Of a stretch of 64,000 nucleotides of DNA, positions 12,085 through 23,743 are shown in pieces. Position 1 is the stretch's first letter, and the number at the start of each line of letters is the position of its first letter. The stretch covers positions 1,422,429-1,486,428 of the forward strand of contig RDEW01000003.1 of assembly GCA_011109175.1 (NCBI GenBank), given 5' to 3'. The notes beneath the pieces were generated by a model that saw nothing but the letters and a program-made list of their open reading frames with translations, was not told the origin of the DNA and ran no database searches. Both the position numbers and the translations under genes were made by a program. Origin of the DNA: Dicyema japonicum. Lineage: Eukaryota > Dicyemida > Rhombozoa > Dicyemidae.

Positions 12085-13438
12085 TTATCTAAGTTTGAGA
12101 CACTGCTCAGCATTAGTGACTAAAATATAGTCACACGTGGGTTTACTTTTAAATTCACATACGTAATTCCTCCTTAACCTGCACGAAATTGCCTTCATGT
12201 AGCCACATCCTTTAAATTCGACACAACTATGACGACGACTTGGCTCAAATCGTCCCCAAATTTCGTACGGCTTCGCATTATTTGTCATTTTACAATTGCA
12301 TCACGTGTTGTGCCGTCAACGAAAGCACCGTTAATCTTCTTGGTGTTCAAAATTATGTTGAATTTACTGGAATACATAAATTGTGCTTGAATGACTTAGA
12401 CGCTAACCAAATATGAAGTTTGCCTCGTTCTCGCTGCTCAGAATCAGTGATTTTCCTCCTATGGTCTCACATCGTTTTTTGGAGGTCTCAAAGGTTGAGC
12501 TTTGGTTGAAGTAAAGATAGCAGTAATTTCCAAATATCCCGGCACAGTTACATCGCAGACGAGTTCCTATTCCGTGATTTAACGGATTTACTTGATGTTG
12601 AACATACTACAGCGTTTGTGGACTTTGGGTTAACTGGCATCCATTTTTCGCAGTCGTTAAGCACCGCGTGCGTAGATCCCTTGTTCTTTTGGTCGAACCA
12701 GTTCTCATATGGAAGCTAAACAGTAAAAATGGCCTGAACATTTCCTGTTGAAGTGATCCACATGTTCCTTTTGTGCATATCGACAAAGTATGCTGAAATT
12801 TATACAAACTGTACTAAAGAGAAAGTTATTCTCCGTTCGGTCCTGTACCATGGGGATGGTCATTCCAAATCTCCCGCATAACTCGACGGCACTTTCCTTC
12901 GTCATTACAGCGTCTACGTAAATGTAGCATTTTGTAGGTGAACATAGGACATTTGAGGATCCTACAATAAAAGTTTCGATTACGAATAAAATCTGTGAAT
13001 ATTAGAATTCCAAGGCAATGCAGAATCCTAAATTGTACCAAACTCCTACATTTAATTTCCGTCCTAGTGAACGGACAAGTGTAAAATAATACAGATAATG
13101 CACCATATTGTATGTGAAGGGTCATTTCTCTGATATCAAAAGAATTTGAGTTTTCATTTGTACAGCACATGTTCATTATTTGCTACAAGTGCTTCTATGA
13201 GATTTGTTGAGGTTGGTGTACCTCTATTGAATGAAATGTCTGCTTAGCTTCATGTTGGGTGAAATCTTTGTCTTCTGGTGGGCATATACAAGGTGACAGA
13301 CTCAGAAAACATCGGAAACCCAATGATTTTAATAACGGAAGTGTCGAAATGCACATAGGATCCTGGTTCGACCCAAACTTGGGAGATGGTAGTTAACATG
13401 TGTGCTGCAATAAGGAACCAGTAGACAAAGCATCCCAT
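12085..13438 (-). CDS. Secreted protein with two C-type lectin domains
   Basis: The start at 13438 gives a hydrophobic signal peptide (MGCFVYWFLIAAHML). The first lectin domain runs from KCYIYVDAVMTKESAVELCG through DRTENNFLF and LPYENWFDQKNKGS to NDCEKWMPVN. The second begins GNYCYLYFNQ and ends RFEPSRRHSCVEF, ISCRLRRNYVCEF. Both have the Cys and Trp spacing of C-type lectin folds. Frames join through introns at 12962-12983, 12793-12814, 12716-12739, 12567-12591, 12387-12408 and 12271-12293 (22-25 nt). A 19-nt intron at 13301-13319 would link the signal-peptide exon to the next. The segment between about 12985 and 13300 is the least certain part. The domains suggest carbohydrate binding outside the cell or at its surface; the ligand is unknown. 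The stop is at 12085. Confidence 0.78.
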
Positions 13439-13769
13439 TATTTTTTATTTCATGGATTCTGAAAAATCCATCGAATGTTCCATTCAAAAGTGGAATGTTG
13501 GAAAACTAATATCTTCCCCGTTCTTCACTCGAGGCGTTTAAAAATTCGCCCAGATGGAATACAAACCCAGAGTATCTTTAGGTTCTGAGACTGTATATTT
13601 ATGATTCGTGATTTGTCATTTCTTTGCGCCACTAGAATATGGGGAACAAGAGGATCCATTCATCTTGATGAAACAAGACTTTTTATGTACTTGGTTTCGT
13701 CACCAATTCAACCTTCCGACCAATTAAAACACGTGCTGAATACGGGATTTGAACCAAACTTATTATCTC

Positions 13770-13905
13770 TAAGGCTACCAATAAGCGACAGAATTGAGTT
13801 TCTAGGGAATCGGATTTATGCACGAACAGGAGATCTGCTGGTTATTTGAGCGAATCTCGCTCGCAATCTTGAGAGGGAATAGCCGCGTAGTCAGGACAGC
13901 TTTGT
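13770..13905 (+). repeat. Dispersed repeat, inverted copy at 42370-42480
   Basis: The stretch containing CTGGTTATTTGAGCGAATCT and GAGAGGGAATAGCCGCGTAG matches the reverse complement of 42370-42480. It abuts MULE-like sequence on its right. Confidence 0.65.
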
Positions 13906-14152
13906 CCATTTTATTTTGTCTTGCTTCTAAATCCGGAACGTGACGTTTAATTATTAGAAGCTTTGTGTCATATTCATTTTCAGTTTTTAATGTTAAAAGA
14001 CAAAATATTATCGGAGTTATCACAGATTTTGTGAATAACTGCTTCCAAAGAAGAGGGCAGACAGAAAAAGTCTCATCAGTATACCATATTTTATGATTTT
14101 TTAATAATGTCGTCATTTCAGAATTAAAAAATAACCATATTTGTCTCAACAT
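13840..14152 (-). pseudogene. MULE transposase fragment
   Basis: The frame contains HKIWYTDETFSVCP, then LLWKQLFTK and LKTENEYDTKLL. This corresponds to the WYADGTFKTVP, NQLYTIH and KRTEESYKK segment of the fuller MULE at 34671-36068. No other part of the transposase was found nearby. The ATG at 14152 is probably not a true start. Confidence 0.6.
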
Positions 14153-14384
14153 CTGAAAAGTTAATCATTAATATACCAATATTTTGGCGAAAACTGTGTC
14201 CAAACTGATAGAATCTATGCTCCACAAATATAGTTCTCGATGGACTTGTGTGCTAAGAAGACCCGTCATCAGCACTTAATTATTTTTTATTGATAACTTC
14301 AGTCTCGGTTTATTGGGAGTTGATAAAAATTTGGTTAGTAGACACATTATAACTATTAATAGTCTGTTATAAATAGAAAGTTAT

Positions 14385-14620
14385 TTTTAGAATGGCAGGC
14401 TGGCTGATAGTTTCGACTACTGCGCTGGTGACTGTACCTTCGCTGGTGTGGTTATTGAGATAGTTGGCTGGCTAGCCCACCCATAGGGCTAATGCCTGCT
14501 TCATAAAAGGGAGGCGAAGAGGGTGCATTGCTTTATGTTTTTCGTATCGTTCGTTTATATTTTATAAGATCCCTAGTTCGAATCCCATTTGGCGATTTTA
14601 TATATAATACAGTTTAAACC
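14385..14620 (+). repeat. Possible SINE-like element
   Basis: A GC-richer island with repeated GGCTGGCTGATAG/GGCTGGCTAGCCC segments and a B-box-like AGTTCGAATCCC near 14576. No second copy was identified, so the class is tentative. Confidence 0.35.
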
Positions 14621-14790
14621 ATCATCATTCGATCACCTCTTTGAAATATAACAGCTTTATCGAATAATTAACTATAAAATTACCCACATTGCAAGTTCAG
14701 TGCCGGCAGGATATAATGGAACGTTTATGGACAAATTAATCATATTTTAAGTGAATATAATTCTAAAAAACAATTAATAATGTAATTAAA

Positions 14791-15000
14791 TTAACACAGG
14801 CAACCATCCAAAGTGGACCCCGCTGACATTATCGACGTTGCGTTGCCTCTCACGATTGCAACAGAGATCAACTGAAGAAACCACCGGGTCTCACTTACAT
14901 CGTGGCTTTTTAGTGTAGCTAGGCGTCCAAGTTTCTTTAGAAAGCGAAGCGATTTTCCACTTGTCCTCAAGTTGTCTCGACCATAAAAAACTGTATTCAT
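14791..15000 (-). CDS. Possible short gene with a 27-nt intron, function unknown
   Basis: The ORF starts MNTVFYGRDNLRTSGKSLRF and ends STLDGCLC. A candidate GT..AG intron of 27 nt begins GTAAGTGAG just after LKSHD and leads into LISVAIVRGN without breaking the frame. The GTAAGT donor and the intron size match verified genes nearby. The protein of about 60 residues was not recognised; a chance ORF is possible. Confidence 0.3.
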   Translation of the reverse strand: MNTVFYGRDNLRTSGKSLRFLKKLGRLATLKSHDVSETRWFLQLISVAIVRGNATSIMSAGSTLDGCLC

Positions 15001-15809
15001 AATTTCATAATAATATTTAAAAAAGATGATATTTTTATTTAAAGATGTCGAGGACCTTGGTATAATGTTCCATTTACCTATAGGACCCGTTTAAATCAAT
15101 TTTTATAAGATTTAAAAAAATGACTTTTTTACCTAAAGATGTCGTTTCGCTAAAATCTCGTGATTTTTGTTGATGAACTTATCCAAAATTTAAAAAATTT
15201 TTGAATATTTTTTTCAATGAGGAACCGGATCATCTATGAAGGACTCATGCGCAACAAAAAGAAGTGAAGATCATTCTTTGGTTCTCCCTTTCTACGATTA
15301 GTTATCATGATTGTTTGTACACTAATAAAGTCCTGTCTGTCAAAGCTATAGGGCTCTCGAGAACAATCTGGTCTTATTTTTATTATTTTTTCTGTTTCTG
15401 ACAGATTATCGTCAAAGTCAATTCACTTTGGCCTTGTAGGGATTGCACTCGGGTGCTTTGTTTACCTAACCGTCCGTCTTTCGTTCAGAACTTGAGTTTT
15501 CTGACGTATCAAGTCATTTACCTCGTCGTAAAAGAATAAAGACAAGTACTTTCCTGATGTCTCTTAAGTCCGTTACCTCCCACGAAAAGTATGAAGACAA
15601 GGACTTTCATCCATCATAAAGAACTAATCGAGATTTAGATTTTCTCAATATGAAGCAACTGATGTAATTTATTGTCATTAATTCTAAAACCAAGAATCAC
15701 CGATGATGTCATTTTCTGGGATCCCCACGGTGGCTGTTTGTTGCATGCATTTGATGAATCGAGCACTCGTTTTCTACATGGACTTTATTGCTCATATATT
15801 GAATTGGAT
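15001..15809. other. No gene; SINE and LINE remnants
   Basis: About 15220-15340 holds a fragment of SINE family 1 (GAAGTGAAGATCATTCTTTG). Two imperfect 40-bp copies lie at about 15515-15610. Near 15685 there is a reversed LINE 3' end (AAACCAAGAATCACCGATGA) of the type seen at 16455 and 62560. Confidence 0.5.
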
Positions 15810-15912
15810 GACAGTTGAATGAATTGAATGGATCTCTTCATCTTACTGAATGTCTCAAAGTGACAGTTGAATGAACTGAATGGATCTCTTTATCTTTACC
15901 GAATGACTCAAC
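15810..15912. repeat. Tandem duplication, period 52 bp, two units
   Basis: Units beginning GACAGTTGAATGAATTGAAT start at 15810 and 15862 and differ at a few positions. Confidence 0.75.
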
Positions 15913-16220
15913 AGTCGAAAAGTGGAGCCTGTTTCCTTCAATTTTGCTGCGATAATCTGATTGATTCCATCGGTCAGCGATAAAAGTCTGAGTTCCACAG
16001 CTTTGAAAATCCTCTGAGCGTTGTGGATACATGAAAGCGGTGGGAATGGTTGAGTAAGACCGAAAACTCATTGCGTCTGTGATAAGGAATACTGAGATCA
16101 TATAATGAGGCTTAACACTTATTCGTATTCTTGAAATTAAGTTTCATGGCACGTGCTAAGAAAGTACAATTACTGACGTCAAAGTAGAAATTAAGTTGAA
16201 TTCACAGAGAATTTTATTAA

Positions 16221-16490
16221 ATGTCATTCCTTTCAAACAACAGTCACGAGAACTCTACAAAGGTTCTCCACTTCGTTGTTGAGACCAACTTCTTTCGAGG
16301 CTCTTGTCAGGAGAAAGAGAGTCCTAATAGCACCTCCAAAGTTTCCAGTATACGAGAATGCAGTAAGCAAGTTGGATCTTGTGACGAACACTGGGTAAAG
16401 TTGAGATGACTGCTAAAAGAGGCCGGTATCACCATACGGCCATGTTTTTCCTCTTAATTTGTCGGTGATTCTTGGTTTAAATAAATAAAT
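16221..16490 (+). mobile_element. LINE 3' terminus
   Basis: A reading frame close to the C-terminal end of jockey-type proteins (YENAVSKLDLVTNTG) is followed by GAGGCCGGTATCACCATACG and GTCGGTGATTCTTGGTTTAA, then AATAAATAAA. This is a 5'-truncated insertion. Confidence 0.5.
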
Positions 16491-17216
16491 TCTAAAAACA
16501 GGAAATTTTGTCGACAGCATCGACTATGAATTCCACCCTGTCCTAAATAATCAAAGGAAAACGTCTTTTTGCGCCAACAAAATCCATCCTCAAATAGTCC
16601 ATTACAGCTTCCGCTTCCGAAGAGAGGTGAAGTAGGTACGCCCTCTTCCATTTTCGTTGCACGTCCTACCGTCGTTGACTTCATTAATAGATGGAGGAGT
16701 TTTCATAATGGATAATCTTCATCAATGGTTTTTTCGACCAATTAAACAATAAACTAATCAATTCAAAAATTCAATTTTGATGATTCTTCATATATTTCGT
16801 TTTTGTATTTTAAAAGAGTCATTATTTAAATTTTATCGGATCTCTTATCACAAAAAAGAAGAATATGGGAGAAAGGAGCTGGCTTATTAAGCACATTTCC
16901 TTAAAAATCGTCAGTGAAAATGAGTTTTCAATTCTGAGTGCGACCAGCCTTTACTGAAAGGAATTTCTATTAGTTTTTAACTGTTTGACTCATCGAGTTG
17001 GTCTCCATAGCGTCCTAAGGGGAAACGTCACATCAATAAAGTCAATGGGAATTAAATAATTGCTTTCTAAAATAACCTTATTTATTTAATTAATTAACCT
17101 AAAATTATGAATTAAAAATTTTTGAAGTGAAAAATATAATTGTTAATTTTTTATATAAGTCATGTGTGTGAAGAATTCAAATACCAATTTTGTTTCCAAG
17201 GAAATCGGCGGTTCAA
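16491..17216. other. No gene; repeat traces
   Basis: 16600-16680 resembles part of the MULE interior at 36500-36580 (GAAGAGAGGTGAA and CGTCCTACCGTC). 16880-16960 is weakly related to 54290-54350. The rest is AT-rich and carries nothing recognised. Confidence 0.4.
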
Positions 17217-19702
17217 ATGTACGACGATATTTACAATTTTGAGGAGAACAGCGATTTCCAGATAGACAAACAGGTGATTTACAAAATTTGAAGTATTTTA
17301 GGTCAACCAGAAGCGTCAAGTGCGGATGACAGCCATGAAAGGTTCCAGTGTAGACGTACGACCGATGACTGCCATAGTGGGGGCTGGTTATAAATCGGCA
17401 TATCAAAGTAAACTTATTCTCTCAAAATTTAGTAACCGGAGGGGGACAAAAGAAGAAATTAAACGCTATCACTCAGCTGGAGAAGGAGGATAGCGAAGGG
17501 TAGAGACTGAAATGAATTTTTAGCTTTGATATTAAAATCAGAAAACAGGAACTACAGATTGAGGCCTTAATTTTGGATTCTTGTTTTGCACGTGAACAGG
17601 GAAACGATCAGCAGGCTTTAGAAAAAGCCAAGGAAGCTGTGCGACATGAGAAACAGCTCAAGAGACTGAGTGAACAAGATTCCAACTACGAATATCCCAA
17701 TCTAGACATCCTTTTTTCTGTAACTCCCCATATCCCCATTTTCAGGTGACCTTGAATTTGGCCCTGCAACTGACTCATAACGGATTCTACAACGAAGCTC
17801 TCGGAGTGTACACGAGCTTAGTAAAGGACAAAAAGTACAACTCGGCAGGTTCCAAGTTGTAATATTCCAAATAGGACGACTGCGAGTGAACATGGGGAAC
17901 ATTTACTTTACGATGAAGGACTACAGAAACGCCATAAAGATGTATAGAATGGCACTGGATCAGATTCCAAAAAATCACCGCCAACTGAGGTAGAAATGAA
18001 CGGAAATTTCCAGGAAACGAATAATGATAAACATTGGAATCAGTTTTATGACGATAGACCAACTGAGCGACGCCATCTCCACATTCGAGCATATAATTCT
18101 CGAAAAGAAGGATCTCCAAGCTTCCTTTAATCTCCTAATTTGCTATTATTTGATGGAAGACAAGGAAGGGATGAAAATGTCCTTCCAACAACTCCTCAGT
18201 TTCTACAAACCGAACGAATCAGACAAGTATTCGTCCTATTTCACGGTACTCCCACATTCTTACAACTAAGGACGGTAACAAGAAACTGGAACTTCTCCTA
18301 GATGTTATAAAGAACGACCAACTCTCTAAATACGAGATCGCGTGCCAGCAAAGGGATATTACCTCAATAAAGAGGTCTGCCAAGCTCATCTCCAACGTCA
18401 TCGAGAAGGATTTTGAGACTGGCTTACAATTGGTGCATCGAGCAGGCCAGACAGTCCTCTAATAGCAGTCGGTTGGTCAACGATCTTGTCATAGACACGG
18501 CTCTTTTATATTTGCGGAAGAATAATATCCAAAAAGTAATGATTTATTTATCAAAGGCGGTGGAAATTCTCAAATCATTCCAAAAGTCCGACCCGAAATC
18601 CTCAGGGACTGCCTCCTGCAATTTGTCCTTCATTTATTTTCTGGTTTTTCCGGTTTTTTGTTAAATCGAGAAACAAGATTACTCTTTGGCCGAAAAATAT
18701 GCCAACTTTGCGATGGAGGCTGACGAACTGAATCCAAACGGTTTTCAAATTTTACTTATCACAGTTCTCGTAAACAAGGGAAACTGCTATTACGCCAAGG
18801 GAGACGTAGAAACTGCCATGAAGTACTACAACTCTGCCCACGAGGTCGACCCGTCTTCGATTGGGGCACTGTTTAATCTCAGTTTATCTTCGTTATAACG
18901 CAGTAATTCTGCACAAAAGTCAGAAGGACTACAACAAGGCAATCGAGTATGCCTTCAAATTGAGAGGGATCTTGCCAAACGATCCCCAAGTTTACCACCA
19001 TATCGCGGACATGTGAGAGATGTCTAGATTACGTTTAGATACTACAGAGTGGAGGACTTTGATCATTCTCTGGACTGGTTCCTTACATTTTTTATTCAGG
19101 TACATTCAACTGGTGGGAATCGTTCAAACTGATGCTTCAGTATTGGAAAAGTTGGGGGAGATTTACGAGGCTCGTGGAGACAGAGCTCACGCACTTCAAT
19201 ACTACTCTGATGCCTACAAATGCTATCCAGCCAACCCACGTGTCGTAGAATGGCTTGGAAGCTTTTATATGAATTCGCGCCTTCCTGAAAGAGCATTGGT
19301 TTACTACGAGACCGCTCTGAGACTAAAGTTTGGAAGGATATTGATTTCTTAGTCCTAAGGAGATCGTCTGGTACCTTCATTTGGCCACGTGCTACCGACA
19401 AATGGGGAACTCGTTCCAAACATATACTCTTTTAAAGGCAGCACATGATAAATTTCCTAACAACATCGATTGTGACTTTTTCAGTGACTTTAGGTCTTAC
19501 AAGTCTCATCCAGGTCGCCAAGGAGGTTGAGCCAGAGGAAGCTGCCGAGTATTCGAGTCGATTGGAGAAGATATATAGGGAACGACACCGACGCCAAGTA
19601 ACCTTGAATTCTCATAGTACAAGGACTCCATATCCGCAGGGAAACTCCAGCGTAGAAGCACCGAAAGTTCTAACAGAGATCAAAGTGGAAGTGGCAAAAT
19701 AA
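17217..19702 (+). CDS. IFT88: Intraflagellar transport protein IFT88 (TPR protein)
   Basis: Subunit of the IFT-B complex that builds cilia. From ATG 17217 the spliced frame reads MYDDIYNFEENSDF, a region with RPMTA, TQLEKEDSEG, ILDSCFAREQ, LALEKAK-like QQALEKAKEAVRHEK, then TPR repeats including RVNMGNIYFTMKDYRNAIK, RMALDQIPKN, IMINIGISFMTIDQLSDAI, NKGNCYYAKGDVETAMKYY and LGEIYEARGDRAHALQYY. About 14 introns of 21-28 nt are needed, for example 17274-17301. Order and wording follow metazoan IFT88 through the whole length. There is a 1-nt frame slip near 18423 (DFETG to YNWCIEQ) and an unresolved junction near 19455-19500. The frame ends at 19702; an acidic SDEKSDDDFQVLLP tail at 19780-19835 suggests one more short intron. 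It converges on TSR3. Confidence 0.9.
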
Positions 19703-19925
19703 TAGACAGAGTAGAAACGAGCCAATCAAACTCACTAGAATGTATTTTTGGTAGTAAAAGTAGTCGAAAACAATCAAAGCATCAAAGAAAAATCTGATGA
19801 AAAAAGCGATGACGACTTCCAGGTATTACTTCCGTAAGAAAATTCAAATTTGATTAAAAATTAATTCACGAATAAATACTGGAAAAATTAAAAAAACATA
19901 TTTGCAAATAAAAAAATAAAACTAT

Positions 19926-20686
19926 TTAAATTTCAGATTCCAGTTCATTCTCGAGGAGTGAACTTGAAGAATTTGACGATGAGATATCCCACATCCTATT
20001 TTGTGACATTTTGTTGTCCTCGTCACCTACAAATAGGTGAAATCCTAATTCCTACATTCCAACTCAATTTCCCCGTTCAACAGCTTGTTCTGAACATCGA
20101 TAAGATCACGTGCTGATTTGCACTCAGAATACATCGAGAGTCGGGTCTGATTCATATTTAAAAAATTGGTTCCCCATGGAAATGGGTCCAGAAGTCTACA
20201 GGCGGCCTCTTTGTCCCCTGACAATCAATTTACAGCCAAACCGATTATGTAAAGAGCTGATGCAAACGCTTCGACGCAGCTGAGCGTGCAGGCCTGTCCA
20301 CCACGTGTTGAGTTGCCTGCGATTAGAAAGGGAAGGAGTCGTGCGTGCTTGTGACGTAGTTTTAGCTTATGGAGATCGTCGATTTTATTCCATGAGCAAT
20401 CAATGGCACATATTCCAATCTTTTCGACCATTTCTTTGTCCTCCGGGGAAATCACGTGGGTAGCTAGCGGAGTGAGGACGATCCCGTTGAATCGTTTACG
20501 TAGTGGGATGAATTCTGCATACCCAAGCTTTACTAATCTCACTCCACTGCACTTCTTTCGATCACATTGGCCTAGATCCCACAAACGAAGATTGTAGTCG
20601 AATGTGTCTAAAAATGATTTTTTAATCGTCACAAGAAGCAGTTGATTCATCTGAGGAGCACATTTATTTAAATTTATTTTATTCAA
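19926..20686 (-). CDS. TSR3: TSR3, 18S rRNA aminocarboxypropyltransferase
   Basis: TSR3 transfers the acp group to a hypermodified uridine of 18S rRNA during small-subunit maturation. The ORF shows LRLWDLGQCDRKKCSGVRL, FNGIVLTPLATHVISPED, ICAIDCSWNKIDD, LLPFLIAGNS and LSCVEAFASALYIIG, the usual blocks. A 24-nt intron beginning GTTTGGCTG follows LYIIG. It leads to DKEAACRLLDPFPWGTNFL and YSECKSARDLIDVQNKLL. The frame can stop at 20045. Alternatively a 29-nt intron at 20027-20055 adds a Ser/Glu-rich tail ending LLENELESEI at 19926, typical of TSR3 tails and preferred here. The start ATG 20686 gives an N-terminus somewhat longer than the conserved core. Confidence 0.9.
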
Positions 20687-21137
20687 TATTATTTTTTATT
20701 AATTATCGGTGATAATTTTTTTTATTTATACACAATATTTAGAATTTTGAGATTTACCCTTATGTTGGTTGAGTGGTTGACATCTCTTTAATAATGTCTT
20801 TATCGCAGTCTACTATTATCTCTACTCCTTTTTCAATTGCACTTTCGATGTCAATGGGATAGCTTCGAACACTAAACAGGAGACCTTATGGGCGATTTTG
20901 GAAAGATATATAATTAACGTGTTGCTCCTGCAAGAGATGAGGGTGAAAGTGGATCGGAGTGTACGCTAATACTACTATCGTCGACAACCGTCACTATGAA
21001 TTTGATTTCCATACGTCTATTAATTGGGAATCGCCTAATCAAAATGGAGAGTCTCTGACCTAATTGCTGTCACATAATTGGTAATGATCACGTAAGAAGA
21101 AATTGATTTTCCCCACAAAGGAGGATTAACAACTTCA

Positions 21138-21389
21138 ATGGATGAGCTTGATGATCTTTATTCAAGTCAATCCGAAATATACTATCCGAGTTTCAAAGTG
21201 AGAATTAAACGTAGTGATGGAAACTGTATTAGAAACTACGGAAGGGGTTATTGCAGCTCATCTGGAAACTGTCTGATAAACTTCTGCAATGCTACGATTT
21301 GTTTTTGTGGAACACAGCCTTTCAGCATGAAATTAAACAAAAAACTACATGATCTGGGCGCAGAAAAAATAAAAAAGGAGAGGAAATAA
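21138..21389 (+). CDS. Cysteine-rich 83-residue ORF, function unknown
   Basis: Lies in the part of duplication copy A absent from copy B. The protein begins MDELDDLYSSQSEIYYPSF and has six Cys in a short central stretch (NYGRGYCSSSGNC, NFCNATICFCG) and a Lys-rich end. The spacing is loosely EGF-like but no family was identified. No signal peptide is present at this start, so it may be one exon of a larger gene or a chance ORF. Confidence 0.3.
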   Translation: MDELDDLYSSQSEIYYPSFKVRIKRSDGNCIRNYGRGYCSSSGNCLINFCNATICFCGTQPFSMKLNKKLHDLGAEKIKKERK

Positions 21390-21850
21390 TTTTTAACAAA
21401 TTTGACTATATTCAGTGTAAACAGACGCTCAAAAGACTAATGATGGACTCCCGTTCATATTGTGGAACATTGACGATTAGCGATCACACGATCGTAGTAG
21501 GCTAAGACTCAAATGATTTTATGGAGTATTCTATGCGACCCGTGATATGGAAGAGAAAACACACAAGATTGATGAAATGGATAAATATCTAAGTCTCCAT
21601 GGATGGTAAACCTCATGCATGTAAGGAAACAACAGGGCATTAAAATGAAAATCTAAACCTGCAGCCCTAAAAATATAGGTCACTTTGTAGTGGGCGCAGT
21701 CACTTTTGGAAAATTGTTAAATCTTTTGATGTGCACAGGATAAAATGGTCAATGGCGATAAGGTGAAATGGGTCACCCAACTATGGGTTACTATTACATT
21801 CTTTCTCGGTGTTCCTGAAGTTTTCTAAATAAAAACTAAAGTGGAAAAAA

Positions 21851-21924
21851 TGCCCCGAGTGGGACTCGAACCCACGACATTCGCGTTATTAGCACGACGC
21901 TCTAACCAACTGAGCTATCAGGGC
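21851..21924 (-). tRNA. tRNA-Ile (AAT), copy A
   Basis: On the minus strand the 74-nt sequence folds as a full cloverleaf. The acceptor stem is GCCCTGA paired to TCGGGGC, the D arm is GCTCAGTTGGTTAGAGC, the anticodon loop is CTAATAA (anticodon AAT, isoleucine) and the T arm is GTGGGTTCGAGTCCCAC. There is no intron and no encoded CCA. A run of six T on the sense strand follows at once and would end RNA polymerase III transcription. Confidence 0.97.
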
Positions 21925-22799
21925 TGTTTATCCCTATTTAAATTTTTTTGAATTATAATTTATATTTTTTCCAACATCTTTGGATTAGCACAACTATAAT
22001 ATCAGATGTATGTTTCTTATATAGACCAAATTTGATATGTTCACTGTCTGAATGTATACTAAAAAAGGATTTTATTATCTGAGGAAATTAACATTAGTGA
22101 ATTTGTTATCCAGCAGGTCATAAACATAACCGTGTGTCCAAATTCGATTGGGCCAATGGACTGTTTGAATATTTCAAACGAAAATCATATCTATTCAATT
22201 GAGTACTTCAACGTTTTTAGACTAGTGCACCTGTCCTTATAGTCTTCCACACTTTTCTCTTATGCTCCCCCAGCATCCCAAAAAGAGTCGACTTTATATC
22301 CATTTTATTTGCTTCATGGATGTACAGTATCTTTGACAATTAGAGTCATTCTTTTGGGGGTGTACGATTGGGATAAACGAAAGAATGTTATGAAACTATC
22401 CGCAGGTCAGTCTTTCACAATTCTCCTGTTTGTTGCCAATGCGTGTGGTCATCTAGGTTATATCTATTCTGAGGGTTTCCCAGGTCTCTTAGAGAAGTTA
22501 ATCAGCAACACATTCTTATTCCCTCTCCAAATCATTCCAGTTCCACAAGTAGAAACTTTTAATCAGGTGTCTTCATTACAACTGATTCAATCAACCTTCT
22601 AATATTTAGTCAACATGGAGAGTTCACCTTTTTAGACAAAGTTACTCATGGAACTCCAGAACAGTCTCAATGAAATGAAAATTCCAAAAATCATAGTAAA
22701 ATCAAACTAAACACGTGTCCATACACGATGCAGCAAGGATCTTATCTTTGGAAGACATTCTTCCCCCAAGAAGGATTCAAAAAGAGTTGGTGAGGATTT

Positions 22800-23330
22800 A
22801 TTTACTTATAACTCACGGATCGTGCATTCCATGAAGTTGATCTATCCATGAATTTGTATCCAACATGCGAAGAGTTGAGTGTAAAGTGAGTAGATTCGGT
22901 TGATGTTGGTTCTGACAGAGCGAATCTCAATGCGGTAGTGGCATTCTCCAAAACCGGTCTGATGGTCTGTGGGTAGAGTTTTGGGATGGATTTCCCAGAT
23001 TGAGAGTTCTCTTGGCGAGTGCAAGTAAACATTTTGTTTCTGTAGCCCTTTGCCAGGGCTCACTTAGCATGGGTGTGAATTTCATCAGTCTGTTACTCCG
23101 AGAAACGTTGCGGTACAGGGTCAATGAGATTCTGAGTTGTTTACATCGCCGTAGATTTTTCCAATGAGGTATTTCCTCAGTACTGTGTCGAGAGCTTTGC
23201 TGATATCAATGGGGACGAATGCAGTTCGGTATATAAGGTGGGACTGATCTTCATAACAAAAACCATGTTGGAATCCCGGGTTGCAGAAGAGAAGGGGGGT
23301 AATTACATGAGTACAAGTTGTAGACAAAAA
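22800..23330 (-). mobile_element. Jockey-type LINE reverse transcriptase fragment
   Basis: Read from 23327 down, the frame shows PGFQHGFCYEDQSHLIYRTA and PIDISKALDTVLRKYLIGKI, matching the QHGF and DIxKAFDTVxR segments of RT domains 2-3 in the element at 58740-59418. Several short out-of-frame remnants continue to 22802. It is truncated at both ends. Confidence 0.65.
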
Positions 23331-23743
23331 CAGGTTAATGAAATGGACAGAATTAAGCAGAATCTACTTTCAGTTTTTCTTGGCTTTAGTATTGGAGAGA
23401 TAAATGAGTTCTTCAAGTTAGTTAAGTAAACCCGGCTTCAATAACTTGTAGGAAAACAGGGGGTAGTGAGAAGCAGCAAAAGCCGATCAGTTCCATTGAT
23501 CGGTCAACTTTGGAGTGGTGGACAAACAGAGTACAAGTTCAAGGAAATTTTTGCTGTCAAACTCAGCAGAAGTTGTAAAAAACAAAGGGCAAATCTCTTG
23601 CATCATCCAGTTGAAACGGATCCCGTGAACTGGAGTTCATCAAAATGAGGAGTGATGGACATTAACGAAAAGTCGTGACCCACAGAACCAAAAACTAAAT
23701 TTATTTAAATAATATTCATAATGAAATTTAAAAATATTGTTTA
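23331..23743. other. No gene seen
   Basis: Short ORFs at 23238-23429 and 23466-23648 show no recognised features. This is flanking sequence upstream of SMG9 and probably includes its promoter. Confidence 0.4.

Larger units (their letters stand above)
20740..22620. repeat. Segmental duplication, copy A (contains tRNA-Ile)
   Basis: Matches 25365-26920 in the same orientation. Shared blocks include GAGTGGTTGACATCTCT, GCGCAGTCACTTTTGG, the whole tRNA and its flanks, GTTATCCAGCAGGTCATAAA and TTGTTGCCAATGCGTGTGG. The interior 21060-21660 has no counterpart in copy B, whose own private segment is 25630-26010. Confidence 0.85.

Noticed and set aside
19096-19419. 107-codon minus-strand ORF
   Set aside because: Shadow of IFT88 TPR exons.
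22309-22602. 97-codon ORF in duplication A
   Set aside because: The matching stretch of copy B is broken by indels, as expected for non-coding sequence.
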